The notes: a model not told the origin generated them from the letters alone. DNA of 58,524 bases from Candidatus Zixiibacteriota bacterium (GCA_026983835.1 JALSTH010000056.1:1-58524), one strand, 5' to 3'; shown: positions 9,144-18,532, counted from the first letter of the stretch. Numbers and translations are program-made.

Positions 9144-10127
9144 TTAATAAGCTATTACTTCGCGAACGGCATCAGCTATTTTATCCGGATTTGGTAAGAA
9201 ATAATGCTCCATCGGCGGTGCGAATGGGACCGGCGGCACATCCAATCCGCACACCCTTGTAATGGGAGCATCGAGATATTCGAAGATATTCTCAGTGATA
9301 AAAGCCGAAATCTCCCCCGCGACGCCACCGGTTTTGGGGGATTCCTGCACTATAACCGCCCTGCTGGTCTTTTTCACGGATTCCAAAATCGTTTCCTTAT
9401 CGTACGGCAAAAGGGTGCGAAGATCAATTGCTTCCGCATCTATTCCTTCTTCGGAGAGGGTTTCGGCAGCCTTGAGACAATGGTGCATCATATAACCGTA
9501 TGATATCAAAGTAATATCCTTTCCCTCTTTGCGGATTGCCGCCTTACCGATTGGAACTGTATATTCTTCCTCCGGTAGTTCCTCTTTTATGGATCTATAT
9601 AGTCTTTTATGCTCGAAAAATATCACCGGGTCGTCGCTTCTGATTGCGGATTTCAGCAATCCCTTGGCATCATACGCTGTTGAGGGAAGGATGACCACCA
9701 GGCCCGGGGTATTCACAAACCAAGCCTCATTTATTTGGGAATGATATAGCCCTCCGCCGATATCCCCTCCGCAACACACCCGCACGGTAATTGGGGATGA
9801 CCATTCGCCACCGGTGCGGTAGCGTATTTTGGATGCTTGTTGAATTATCTGATCCATAGCGGGAGTGATAAAATCAGCGAACTGTATCTCAGGGACCGGC
9901 CTCATCCCGACAAGTGCCGCTCCCACGGAACCACCGGCTATAAAGACTTCCGAAATTGGGGAATCAATGACCCTCATCTGACCATATTTATCCAACAACC
10001 CCTTTGTCGCCTTGAATACCCCGCCATATACGCCGATATCCTCACCGATTAAGAATACCGATTCATCCCTCGCCATCTCTTCATCGAGGGCTTGGGTAAT
10101 CGCTTCGATATATGTAGTAAGTTTCAT
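9144..10127 (-). CDS. 2-oxoacid dehydrogenase E1 component, beta subunit
   Basis: Beta subunit of the thiamine-diphosphate decarboxylating E1 enzyme. The N-terminus (MKLTTYIEAITQALDEEM) and the segments GEDIGVYGG, DSPISEVFIAG and PSTAYDAKGLLKSAIR are diagnostic. DDPVIFFEHKRLYR resembles branched-chain 2-oxoacid dehydrogenases. The frame stays open upstream to 10265, but the start is placed at the ATG at 10127: it has GGAGAG just upstream, the protein then begins like its family (327 residues), and the extra part only overlaps the thioesterase gene. Confidence 0.9.
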   Translation of the reverse strand: MKLTTYIEAITQALDEEMARDESVFLIGEDIGVYGGVFKATKGLLDKYGQMRVIDSPISEVFIAGGSVGAALVGMRPVPEIQFADFITPAMDQIIQQASKIRYRTGGEWSSPITVRVCCGGDIGGGLYHSQINEAWFVNTPGLVVILPSTAYDAKGLLKSAIRSDDPVIFFEHKRLYRSIKEELPEEEYTVPIGKAAIRKEGKDITLISYGYMMHHCLKAAETLSEEGIDAEAIDLRTLLPYDKETILESVKKTSRAVIVQESPKTGGVAGEISAFITENIFEYLDAPITRVCGLDVPPVPFAPPMEHYFLPNPDKIADAVREVIAY

Positions 10128-10149
10128 AATCTCTCCATTTGAAACAATA

Positions 10150-10623
10150 TCAATTTCTGTTTTTCTTTCTTTTTTCGCGCCTTGACTTTGCCGCTTCGTA
10201 TTCCGCCTTTTCTTCCTCAGTTTCTGGTAAAACGGGGGGTACCTCAACCGTATCCCCGTGATCATTAATAGCTACCAATGTTACATAGGCGGTGGAGGTC
10301 TTTTTTACGGTTCCGGTGTTTAGCTCTTCGCTGAAAACATCCACCTTTACATCTATTGACTTCCGCCCTGTGAATACAACCCTCGATTTGAGAATGGCCA
10401 GTCCTCCGACCCTGATCGGATTTAAAAATGATAACTCGCTGACCGCAGCGGTTACAACCATCCTTCGGCAATGCCTTCGGGCTGATAATACCGCCGCCAT
10501 ATCAATCCAATGCATAACCGTTCCGCCCAAAACATTACCCAAAACATTTGCGTGTTCGGGAAGGACGAGTTCCGGCATTACCGCTTTGGAGCGTGATACG
10601 GGAATCGGCTTGATATTATTCAT
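10150..10623 (-). CDS. Acyl-CoA thioesterase, hotdog fold (YciA/BACH-like)
   Basis: Probable acyl-CoA hydrolase of the hexameric hotdog family. HANVLGNVLGGTVMHWIDMAA near residue 30 is the family's N-terminal helix and substrate motif; the family Asp sits in this helix. The C-terminus is a highly charged tail. Start taken at the ATG at 10623, which has GGAGAG upstream and overlaps the E1alpha stop by 8 bases, suggesting translational coupling; an ATG at 10641 lacks an SD. Its place between E1alpha and E1beta is unusual and suggests it acts on acyl-CoA made by this complex, which is inference. Confidence 0.85.
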   Translation of the reverse strand: MNNIKPIPVSRSKAVMPELVLPEHANVLGNVLGGTVMHWIDMAAVLSARRHCRRMVVTAAVSELSFLNPIRVGGLAILKSRVVFTGRKSIDVKVDVFSEELNTGTVKKTSTAYVTLVAINDHGDTVEVPPVLPETEEEKAEYEAAKSRREKRKKNRN

Positions 10624-11629
10624 AGCTCTCTCCATATACATCGGTCAAGGCTTCCTCCGGATCGGCATAGGGGGAATTTTCGGCGAAATCTATCGCTTCA
10701 TCTATTTCCATTTGTATTTCGCTGACTATTCCTTCTTTTTTCCCTTGCGAAAGCAATCCCTTATCCATCAGTATTTTTTCAAAACGCGGAATGGGATCCT
10801 TTTTCTTCCATTCGCTCAACTCGCTGTCAGCTCGATAGTTGGCTGGATCTATCTCCGAGTGCCCATACCAGCGATAGGTTTTCATCTCTATGAGAGTTGG
10901 CCCCTCGCCGTTTCTGGCTTTATCGATGGCTTCCTTTGAAGTTTTCAGGACTTCGAGGACATCATTACCATCAATGGTAATACCCGGGAAACCATAAGCT
11001 TTTGCCCTATCGGCGTAATGCTCTATTCCCGCCTGAAGTGTTGACGGGACAGATTCCGCCCAAAGGTTATTCTCGCACACATAGACTATCGGGAGCTTAT
11101 GAACCCCCGCAAAATTTAGCGCCTCATGCCAACCACCGCGGCTTGTGCTTCCTTCGCCGAAAAATGCTACCGCCACCCGCTTTTCATTCCTAATCTTAAA
11201 TGCTAAAGCGGCGCCGGTGGCCGTTACGGTTTGACTGGCTACCGTCGATGATGGGGTAATGAGAAAAACTTCCCTTTTCCCATAATGGCAAGGATGGGAT
11301 TTCCCCTTATCCAAAGATGTTCTGCGGGCATAAACTTGAGCCGCTACTTCCTTTAATGTCATTCCCTTCGCTATTGCCGCCCCTATTTCCCTATGGGACG
11401 GACCCACGAAATCGGTTCTTTCCAATAAATATGTCGGGCAAACCGTAGTTGCTTCCTGTCCCACGGCGGAGAAATACGTTCCCGCAAACCGCGCCTTCCT
11501 AAATAACCCCCGAAAATGCTCGTCTATCATCCTGGTCGATAATAAAAGCCGATAAACTTCCATTAATTGTTTATCGGTAAAGTTGTATTTCTTCGATTTT
11601 TTCGTTGGGGTCTTATTAGAAGCCTCCAT
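10616..11629 (-). CDS. 2-oxoacid dehydrogenase E1 component, alpha subunit
   Basis: Thiamine-diphosphate-binding alpha subunit of E1, decarboxylating a 2-oxoacid and passing the acyl group to lipoyl-E2. The cofactor motif begins at GEGSTSRGGWHEALNFAG and ends at CENN near residue 200. The phosphorylation-loop-like RWYGHSEIDPANYR follows near 255. Length (337) fits the separate-alpha E1 family used for branched-chain acids, acetoin or pyruvate. AAGGAG lies six bases before the ATG, and it is the first gene of the operon. The substrate remains ambiguous. Confidence 0.91.
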   Translation of the reverse strand: MEASNKTPTKKSKKYNFTDKQLMEVYRLLLSTRMIDEHFRGLFRKARFAGTYFSAVGQEATTVCPTYLLERTDFVGPSHREIGAAIAKGMTLKEVAAQVYARRTSLDKGKSHPCHYGKREVFLITPSSTVASQTVTATGAALAFKIRNEKRVAVAFFGEGSTSRGGWHEALNFAGVHKLPIVYVCENNLWAESVPSTLQAGIEHYADRAKAYGFPGITIDGNDVLEVLKTSKEAIDKARNGEGPTLIEMKTYRWYGHSEIDPANYRADSELSEWKKKDPIPRFEKILMDKGLLSQGKKEGIVSEIQMEIDEAIDFAENSPYADPEEALTDVYGESYE

Positions 11630-11652
11630 AATTACTCCTTCTAATCTTTTTT

Positions 11653-11681
11653 AATATAAACTTGATACAAGCAAGTCTTAA
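11653..11681 (-). promoter_or_regulatory. Weak candidate promoter of the 2-oxoacid dehydrogenase operon
   Basis: On the - strand TTAAGA (11681-11676) and TATATT (11658-11653) are 17 bases apart, 23 bases before the E1alpha start. The spacer holds the inverted repeat ACTTG...CAAGT (11660-11676), which could be an operator. Tentative. Confidence 0.3.
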
Positions 11682-11736
11682 TTTAAAACTCATTAAATTT
11701 AATAAACCAATTATTTTTTGTGTCGTTCCCGAATTA

Positions 11737-12588
11737 TTACTTTTTTAGTATGTTTTTCAACAAAAAAAGGGTGTTTTCCTTGCGTTCCCGCAATCTTCGG
11801 TAATAATATGGGAACCAAGATGTTCCAAAAGGAACATAAACCCTCATTCTATAACCATCCTCGGCGATTTTCTCTTGAAGTTGACGGCGTATCCCATAGA
11901 GCATTTGGAATTCATATTTATCCGGTTGTATCCCCTTTTCGGTGGCATAATCGAAAGTCGCTTGTATCATATTTTCATCATGGGTGGCTATGGCTGGGTA
12001 TTCCCCCTCGGATAGGAGTAATTTCATTAATTTGATATAATTCTTATTTACATCCCTTTTATCCTGAAAAGCTATCGATGATGGTTCCTTGTAAGCTCCT
12101 TTACAAAGTCTTACCCGTATTTTATTTTTGTTCAATTCTCTTATATCGTCTTCGGAGCGATAAAGCATAGCTTGAATGACGACGCCCATATTGATATATT
12201 CCTTATGCCATCTGAAGACCAGATCGAGAGTGCGTTGAGTATAGTCGGACCCTTCCATATCGACACGGACGAAGTTGCTGTATCCCTTCGCTTTTTCAAA
12301 AATGCGGGAGACATTTTCGTAGCAAAAATCATCGGAGACATCCAATCCCATCTGCGTTAATTTTATTGACACATGGGAGTTTACTCCACTATTATGGATT
12401 TTCTCCAACACTTCAATATAGGCATCAGCCTTTGCGGTTGCTTCCTGCTGATTCTTTACATTTTCGCCGAGTATATCAAGGGTGGTGGTTATATTCTTGG
12501 CGTTAAGTGCCCTTACGGCTTTGAGGGATTCTTCGAAGGTCTCCCCGGCTACAAAACGCCTTGCCAAGAACGAAAGAATTCCGGACAT
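11737..12588 (-). CDS. Proline dehydrogenase (monofunctional PRODH)
   Basis: Flavin enzyme oxidising L-proline to pyrroline-5-carboxylate and passing electrons to the quinone pool. The TIM-barrel motifs are clear: SIKLTQMGLD near residue 77, RVDMEGSDYTQRTLD near 105, VRLCKGAYKEP near 160, and the C-terminal YEFQMLYGIRRQLQ and VPFGTSWFPYYYRRLRER, whose arginines bind the substrate carboxylate. Length (283) is slightly short but complete. An AGG lies upstream of the ATG. The partner P5C dehydrogenase is not nearby. The gene is divergent from dnaE. Confidence 0.92.
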   Translation of the reverse strand: MSGILSFLARRFVAGETFEESLKAVRALNAKNITTTLDILGENVKNQQEATAKADAYIEVLEKIHNSGVNSHVSIKLTQMGLDVSDDFCYENVSRIFEKAKGYSNFVRVDMEGSDYTQRTLDLVFRWHKEYINMGVVIQAMLYRSEDDIRELNKNKIRVRLCKGAYKEPSSIAFQDKRDVNKNYIKLMKLLLSEGEYPAIATHDENMIQATFDYATEKGIQPDKYEFQMLYGIRRQLQEKIAEDGYRMRVYVPFGTSWFPYYYRRLRERKENTLFLLKNILKK

Positions 12589-12667
12589 AACAAGCCTGCC
12601 AATCTCTTATTTGCTTTATTTTTTATTAATTTTGTATTAATTGCCAATATAATTCCCAGTTTTGAAA

Positions 12668-12719
12668 TGGGCAAAATAAATTATTCACATAATTTCCTTA
12701 TTTCTATCAAAATTGCCCA
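12668..12719. repeat. Inverted repeat upstream of dnaE
   Basis: TGGGCAA at 12668-12674 and TTGCCCA at 12713-12719 form a 7-base inverted repeat with 38 bases between, in the divergent prodh/dnaE region and just upstream of the dnaE -35 element. A possible protein-binding site; no terminator-like T-run adjoins it. Confidence 0.3.
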
Positions 12720-12729
12720 AAAAAACTTG

Positions 12730-12758
12730 CTGACTGCAGGTTGGGATTTATTTATAAT
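12730..12758 (+). promoter_or_regulatory. Candidate promoter of dnaE
   Basis: CTGACT (12730-12735), a 17-base spacer, and a perfect TATAAT (12753-12758). Transcription would begin near 12765, leaving about 40 bases before the preferred ATG at 12805 and almost none before the alternative ATG at 12769. Confidence 0.45.
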
Positions 12759-12804
12759 ATAACCATCCTTGAAATGTATTGAGCCAATTCCGAAATCAGG
12801 ATCT

Positions 12805-15800
12805 ATGAAAAAATCGTTTGTTCATCTTCATACCCACAGTCAATACAGTTTGCTTGATGGTGCCTGCCGACTTGATAAAGTCACTGCTTTAGCCAAAGAA
12901 TTCAATATGCCGGCGATAGCAATAACCGACCATGGCAATATGTTCGGAGCCATTGATTTTTATAAAACAGCTAATAAAAATGGAATTAAGCCGATAATCG
13001 GGATGGAGGCGTATGTCACGCCCAAAAGCAGGTTCGATCGCGAAGGGTTTCCTAATCATTTGGTGCTGTTGGCGAAAGATTTCACCGGTTATCGGAACCT
13101 TATCAAATTATCAACCGAAGCGTATATCAATGGCTTTTACCATAGGCCAAGAATCGATCACCAGTTATTTGCCGAGCATTGTAAAGGGTTAATTGTTTTA
13201 ACTTCCTGTCTTAAGGGGGAAATCCCATCATATATTTTGACAGGCAATCAAAAGGAAGCCATAAAGACTGCGGAGTTTTACCGCGATGCGGTGGGAGCGG
13301 AGAATTTCTTCATTGAAATCCAAAATCACGGATTACCGGACGAATTGAAATTGATTCCCGAATTGGTATCATTGGCTCAGGATATCGGAGTGGGGATAGT
13401 TGCCACCAATGATTGCCATTATATCCGAAAAGAGGACAGCGAGGCGCACGATGCTTTATTATGTATCCAGACACGGAAAAAGCTATCCGATACCGACAGA
13501 ATGAAATATGGGACCGATCAGCTTTATTTCAAAAGTCCTAAGGAGATGAGCAATATTTTCAAGGATTATCCCGAAGCTGTCGAGAATACGCTGAAAATCG
13601 CCGATCAATGTAATTTGGAGCTTGAATTCGGCAAACTGCAATTCCCATCTTTTCCAATACCAAAAGGATTTTCCTCGCTTGAGGAAACATTGGAACACCT
13701 CGCTTGGGAGGGTTTGAAAAAGCATTTTGGCGATAATCCTTCTGAGGAAGCGAAAAGTAGATTAAAATACGAACTGGATGTCATTAACCGAATGGGGTTT
13801 GCGGGTTATCTGCTTATCGTTAAGGATTTTATCGATTATGCGCGCAATAATAGTGTTAGAGTGGGTCCCGGCAGGGGTTCGGTAGGCGGTTCGTTGGTTT
13901 GTTATTGCATCGGGATAACGAATATAGATCCATTGAAATACAACCTGCTTTTCGAGCGTTTCCTGAATCCCGAAAGGATATCGATGCCGGATATCGATAT
14001 AGATTTTGCCGATACCGGCAGGGAAAAGGTCATCGATTATGTAACGCAGCGATACGGTAAGGAAAATGTTGCCCAAATAATAACTTTTGGTTCGATGGCG
14101 GCACGGGCGGTCATCAGGGATGTTGCCCGAGTTATGTCTTTTTCATATACGGAAGCAGACCGTTTGGCAAAGATGATTCCCGCCGAACTCGATATGACTA
14201 TCGAAAAAGCTATGGAACGGGTTCCGGAATTAAAAGAGCTTTATCAAAAGGATCCTAATATTAAAACGCTTTTGGATTATTCCAAATCGCTTGAAGGGTT
14301 GTTGCGACACGCATCCACCCATGCCGCTGCGGTGGTTATCGCACCGTCCAAATTGGAGAATTTCGTCCCGCTGTTCAAATCATCCAAAGGAGATATAACC
14401 ACCCAATACGATATGCATGGCATTGAGGACATCGGCTTGTTGAAAATGGATTTTTTGGGATTGCGCACACTTACCGTTATCGACGAAGCCCTGAAATTGA
14501 TAAGGAAAAACACGGGGGAAGATATTGACATCGATAATATCCCGCTCGATGACCCCAAAGTCTATAAACTTTTCGAGGAGGGGAAAACAGGGGGGATATT
14601 CCAATTTGAATCTTCCGGGATGACTGAATTTCTCAAAAGGCTTAAACCGACCTGTATTGAAGATTTGACCGCGATGAACGCCTTGTACCGTCCGGGACCG
14701 CTGGATGCGGATATGATTCCGACATATATCAATAGAAAGCATGGGAAAAAAAAGGTTAAATACGACCATTCCCTTTTGGAGTCGGTGCTGAAGGAAACTT
14801 ATGGAGTGATAGTTTATCAGGAACAGGTTATGCAGATAGCGGCGCAACTTGCAGGCTATTCCTTATCCCAAGCGGATATTCTCCGCAAAGCAATTGGCAA
14901 AAAAATCCCGGAATTATTGGAGGAACAGAAAAAGATATTCATAAAGGGAGCGATTGAAAATGGCGTTAAGAAAAGGACGGCGGAAAAGATTTTCTCCCAA
15001 ATAGAAACCTTCGGTAGATATGGATTTAATAAGCCGCATTCGGTTTGCTATGCTATTGTCGCTTATCAAACGGCATTTCTCAAGGTGTATTATCCGACCG
15101 AATTTATGGCGGCGCTTCTTAGTTCGGAGATGGGTAATATCGGCAGGGTAACTTTCCTTATGGACGAATGTCGCCGTATGGATATAGATGTCCTCCCCCC
15201 GGATATCAATGAATCCTATGTTGGATTTACCCCGTTGGAAAATAAAATCCGCTTTGGTCTGGTAGCGGTTAAAAATGTCGGTCATTCGGCGGCGGAGGCG
15301 ATAATCAGCTCAAGGGACAAAGAAGGGAAATTCCATTCCCTGACGGAATTTTGCTCGCGGATCGATATCGGTGCGGTTAACCGACGGGCATTGGAAAGTT
15401 TGATAATGGCGGGGGCATTCGATTCCCTGCCCGGAAATCGGAAACAACTTTTATCATCGCTGGATATTGCCATCGCCAGAGGCCAACGCCATCAGGAAGA
15501 TAAGCTAAAGGGTCAAATAGGATTATTCGGAGGGGGGGAAGGTTCTTTGTCGGATATGGGCGAATTATTGGACGATTTCCTCCCCGATATTGCACCTTTT
15601 CCCGATAGCGAGATAGCTTTGTTGGAGCGGCAGTATCTCGGGGTGTGGGTAACCAAAAATCCGCTGTCGGATTTTAAGGAGGAACTCGCAAGCTTTACAT
15701 CCCATAAGATCTCCGAGTTATCATTGGCTAAGGATAACTCATTTGCGGTTGTGGGGGGATTGATTACGACTGTCAGATATAATCAAGATAAAGCAGGAAA

Positions 15801-16272
15801 CCGCATCGCCTTTGTAAGTATTCAGGACTTCAGCGGTTCCGTCGAGGTTTTGGCGTTTGCCGATTGTTATAGGGACTATGGAAAACATATTAAACCTAAT
15901 GAACCGATTATTGTCAGGGGTAGGGTTTCCACGAAGGAAAATGAGGCGGTAAAATTGGTTGCGTCGAAAATACTGCCCCTGAGTGAGGCTTATAGCGAGT
16001 TTGCCGAAGAGGTGATTATTCGATTGGATATAAACAAAGACAACGAAAAACTTATCGATGAGTTGTATCAATTCCTTCAGGAATACCCGGGAAGCTGTCC
16101 TCTTCGTTTAATTTTGCATACCGAAAATGGAACAGCGGAAATGGTTTTGAATGGGATTCGGATCAATGCCAGCCGTTATTGGTTGGAGAACGCCCGTGAA
16201 TTTTTGGGCGCCAAAAATGTATATTATAAAAAGGCGGAACACTCTCAAATCAATAATGGAGCAACTGTTTAG
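12805..16272 (+). CDS. dnaE: DNA polymerase III subunit alpha
   Basis: Replicative polymerase catalytic subunit, 1155 residues from this start. The N-terminal PHP domain begins FVHLHTHSQYSLLDG with its metal-binding histidines intact. The polymerase palm has PDIDIDFAD with catalytic aspartates near residue 405. The C-terminal OB domain (VVGGLITTVRYNQDKAGNRIAFVSIQD) is near residue 990. The start at 12805 gives the usual family N-terminus and has AGGA upstream; the in-frame ATG at 12769 has no SD and lies at the predicted transcription start. The 3' end overlaps transketolase by 23 bases, tail to tail. Confidence 0.96.
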   Translation: MKKSFVHLHTHSQYSLLDGACRLDKVTALAKEFNMPAIAITDHGNMFGAIDFYKTANKNGIKPIIGMEAYVTPKSRFDREGFPNHLVLLAKDFTGYRNLIKLSTEAYINGFYHRPRIDHQLFAEHCKGLIVLTSCLKGEIPSYILTGNQKEAIKTAEFYRDAVGAENFFIEIQNHGLPDELKLIPELVSLAQDIGVGIVATNDCHYIRKEDSEAHDALLCIQTRKKLSDTDRMKYGTDQLYFKSPKEMSNIFKDYPEAVENTLKIADQCNLELEFGKLQFPSFPIPKGFSSLEETLEHLAWEGLKKHFGDNPSEEAKSRLKYELDVINRMGFAGYLLIVKDFIDYARNNSVRVGPGRGSVGGSLVCYCIGITNIDPLKYNLLFERFLNPERISMPDIDIDFADTGREKVIDYVTQRYGKENVAQIITFGSMAARAVIRDVARVMSFSYTEADRLAKMIPAELDMTIEKAMERVPELKELYQKDPNIKTLLDYSKSLEGLLRHASTHAAAVVIAPSKLENFVPLFKSSKGDITTQYDMHGIEDIGLLKMDFLGLRTLTVIDEALKLIRKNTGEDIDIDNIPLDDPKVYKLFEEGKTGGIFQFESSGMTEFLKRLKPTCIEDLTAMNALYRPGPLDADMIPTYINRKHGKKKVKYDHSLLESVLKETYGVIVYQEQVMQIAAQLAGYSLSQADILRKAIGKKIPELLEEQKKIFIKGAIENGVKKRTAEKIFSQIETFGRYGFNKPHSVCYAIVAYQTAFLKVYYPTEFMAALLSSEMGNIGRVTFLMDECRRMDIDVLPPDINESYVGFTPLENKIRFGLVAVKNVGHSAAEAIISSRDKEGKFHSLTEFCSRIDIGAVNRRALESLIMAGAFDSLPGNRKQLLSSLDIAIARGQRHQEDKLKGQIGLFGGGEGSLSDMGELLDDFLPDIAPFPDSEIALLERQYLGVWVTKNPLSDFKEELASFTSHKISELSLAKDNSFAVVGGLITTVRYNQDKAGNRIAFVSIQDFSGSVEVLAFADCYRDYGKHIKPNEPIIVRGRVSTKENEAVKLVASKILPLSEAYSEFAEEVIIRLDINKDNEKLIDELYQFLQEYPGSCPLRLILHTENGTAEMVLNGIRINASRYWLENAREFLGAKNVYYKKAEHSQINNGATV

Positions 16273-18265
16273 CTGCCGATATTATCGCTTCTTTCGTAAT
16301 CCCGAATTCCTCAAATAATTTATTGCTTGGGGCTGAAGCTCCGAATCTATCTATTCCGATAATTAATCCCTCCTCCTTATTATTCCCAACATACCTTTCC
16401 CATCCTAACGATGATCCCGCTTCGACAGCAATACGCTTTTTGATATTTTCAGGAAGGACCTTTTCTCGATATGATTCATCCTGTTTATCGAATAAGCTCC
16501 AACAGGGCATACTGACGACTCGCGCCTTTATGCCTATTTTTGTCAGCTCTTCGTAAGCTTGTAAACAAAGATGAACTTCCGAACCGGTTCCGATTAAAAT
16601 AATCTCCGGGCGGCTGTCACTATCGGCGAGTACATAAGCTCCGTTTAGCGCTCCTTCGGGTGATTCATATTTGCTTCGGTCAATTGTCGGGATAGATTGA
16701 CGAGTCAATATCAATGCGGTTGGCTTATCTTTCAAAGGGATGATATATTTCCAGAGTACGGCGGTTTCATTGGCATCGGCAGGACGGATAATATCGAGAT
16801 TCGGTATCGCCCTTAAGGATGCCAACTGTTCGATAGGCTGATGGGTGGGACCATCCTCGCCCAAACCGATACTGTCGTGGGTGAAAATATATATCACCGG
16901 CAAACCCATCATTGCCGCCAACCTTATGGCTGGCTTCATATAATCCGAGAATACAAGGAATGTCGCCGCATAAGGTCGAATTTTGCTTAAAGCCATCCCG
17001 TTGGCGACAGCCCCCATAATATGTTCCCTGATTCCAAAATGGAAATTTCTCCCGATATATTTCCCCTTCCCAAAACTTTCAGCCCCATCGATATAGGTTT
17101 TAGTCGAATCGGCTAAATCAGCCGAACCTCCCATAAGCCAAGGGATGTGCTTTGCCACGGCATTTAAAACTTTTCCGTTGGCACTTCGGCTGGCAACTCC
17201 TTTGGAATTGGCGGGGAATGTCGGAATATCGCCCTCCCATCCATCAGGTAGTTCCCCTTTTTGTATCATATTGAATTTTTCGGCGAGTTCGGGATAGTCG
17301 TGAGAATACGAGTTGAACATTTCGTTCCATTTCCTTTCAAGCTGTTTTCCTTTTTCGATAACCCCTTCCCGATATTTTTCGACTTCCTCGGGGACGAAGA
17401 AATGTTTTTTCGGATCCCAGCCGTAGTTTAGTTTGGTGGCTTTAACTTCTTCCTCCCCCAACGGGGAGCCATGCGCCGCCGGGCTGTCCTGTTTATTTGG
17501 ACTTCCATAGGCGATATGGCTGTCCACAATAATCAACGATGGTTTTTCCCGCTCTTCTTTGGCTTTTAAAATTGCTGATTTGAGAGCCGAAACATCGTTG
17601 GCGTCGCCGATATGTTGCACGAACCAATTGTAAGCCTTAAAGCGGGCGGTAATATCTTCGCTGAATGTCAAATCGGTTTTGCCCTCGATAGTGATATGGT
17701 TGTTATCATAAATCCAGATTAAGTCGCTTAACCCCAAATGTCCCGCCAATGACCCTGCTTCCGCTCCGATCCCTTCCATAATATCCCCATCGCCCGCAAT
17801 TGCGAAAATATCATAATCGATAATATCATATTCGGGTCGGTTGAAATAAGCGCCGAGCCACTTCTCCGCAATTGCAAAACCGACGCTGGCGCCGATACCC
17901 TGTCCCAACGGACCTGTGGTGGTTTCGACCCCGGGGGCAAGGCCATATTCGGGGTGTCCGGCGCAGATACTATGTAATTGGCGGAATGATTTTATATCAT
18001 CGAGAGTTATATCATAGCCCATTATATGCAATATACTGTATAAGAGCATCGAAGCGTGTCCTGCCGAGAGTATGAACCTGTCCCTATTTGCCCAATGAGG
18101 ATTTTTGGGGTTGTGGCGCATAAAACCGTCCCAGATGGTAAAAGCGACAGGAGCCAACGCCATAGCCGCCCCGGGGTGTCCCGAATCCGCTTTTTGTATG
18201 GCATCGATTGAAAGGGTCCTGATGGTATTGATTATTGTTTCATTAAGTTTGTCATCTCGGCTCAT
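16250..18265 (-). CDS. tkt: Transketolase
   Basis: Thiamine-diphosphate enzyme of the pentose phosphate pathway, full length at 671 residues. The N-terminal SIDAIQKADSGHPGAAMALAP and SAGHASMLLYS segments carry substrate and cofactor histidines. The cofactor motif GDGDIMEGIGAEA...YDNN lies at about 157-190. The pyrimidine-domain stretch HDSIGLGEDGPTHQPIEQLA is near residue 465. GGGAG precedes the ATG by six bases. Monocistronic here; its 3' end overlaps dnaE. Confidence 0.96.
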   Translation of the reverse strand: MSRDDKLNETIINTIRTLSIDAIQKADSGHPGAAMALAPVAFTIWDGFMRHNPKNPHWANRDRFILSAGHASMLLYSILHIMGYDITLDDIKSFRQLHSICAGHPEYGLAPGVETTTGPLGQGIGASVGFAIAEKWLGAYFNRPEYDIIDYDIFAIAGDGDIMEGIGAEAGSLAGHLGLSDLIWIYDNNHITIEGKTDLTFSEDITARFKAYNWFVQHIGDANDVSALKSAILKAKEEREKPSLIIVDSHIAYGSPNKQDSPAAHGSPLGEEEVKATKLNYGWDPKKHFFVPEEVEKYREGVIEKGKQLERKWNEMFNSYSHDYPELAEKFNMIQKGELPDGWEGDIPTFPANSKGVASRSANGKVLNAVAKHIPWLMGGSADLADSTKTYIDGAESFGKGKYIGRNFHFGIREHIMGAVANGMALSKIRPYAATFLVFSDYMKPAIRLAAMMGLPVIYIFTHDSIGLGEDGPTHQPIEQLASLRAIPNLDIIRPADANETAVLWKYIIPLKDKPTALILTRQSIPTIDRSKYESPEGALNGAYVLADSDSRPEIILIGTGSEVHLCLQAYEELTKIGIKARVVSMPCWSLFDKQDESYREKVLPENIKKRIAVEAGSSLGWERYVGNNKEEGLIIGIDRFGASAPSNKLFEEFGITKEAIISAAKQLLHY

Positions 18266-18532
18266 CGATACTCCCGAATTTTTTGATACTTAAAAAACGA
18301 CCTTAAGAATTATCATCGGATAAATCCCGATACAACGCCGAATGGAAACCGAACTGTTCCCATTACCTTAAAAGCGATAAGCAAATAAATAAAGATATAT
18401 CCAAATCCTTCCAAAGCAAGGATATTTTGGGGTTATTCCGGGGAAAGGAAATTAAAAGGTATCCCCCCGTTAGTATGTGGGAAAGGGTGGGGAAGGATAT
18501 TTAGAGATTGGAAGATTCAATAATCGTTATTA

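Noticed and set aside
10128-10265. 46-codon N-terminal extension of E1beta
   Set aside because: The extension is very basic, overlaps the thioesterase gene, and the ATG at 10127 has an SD and gives the family N-terminus.
10292-10939. 215-codon open frame on the + strand over the thioesterase and E1alpha genes
   Set aside because: It is antisense to two well-conserved genes and its translation shows no family motif; long shadows are common in this codon usage.
12373-12762. 129-codon frame on the + strand with hydrophobic stretches before dnaE
   Set aside because: Its first half is antisense to proline dehydrogenase and its end runs through the dnaE promoter region; no SD and no recognisable domain.
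18266-18532. Small gene or RNA in the 267-base gap between tkt and the ankyrin gene
   Set aside because: No frame with an SD, no stable hairpin with a T-run and no RNA family signature was found.
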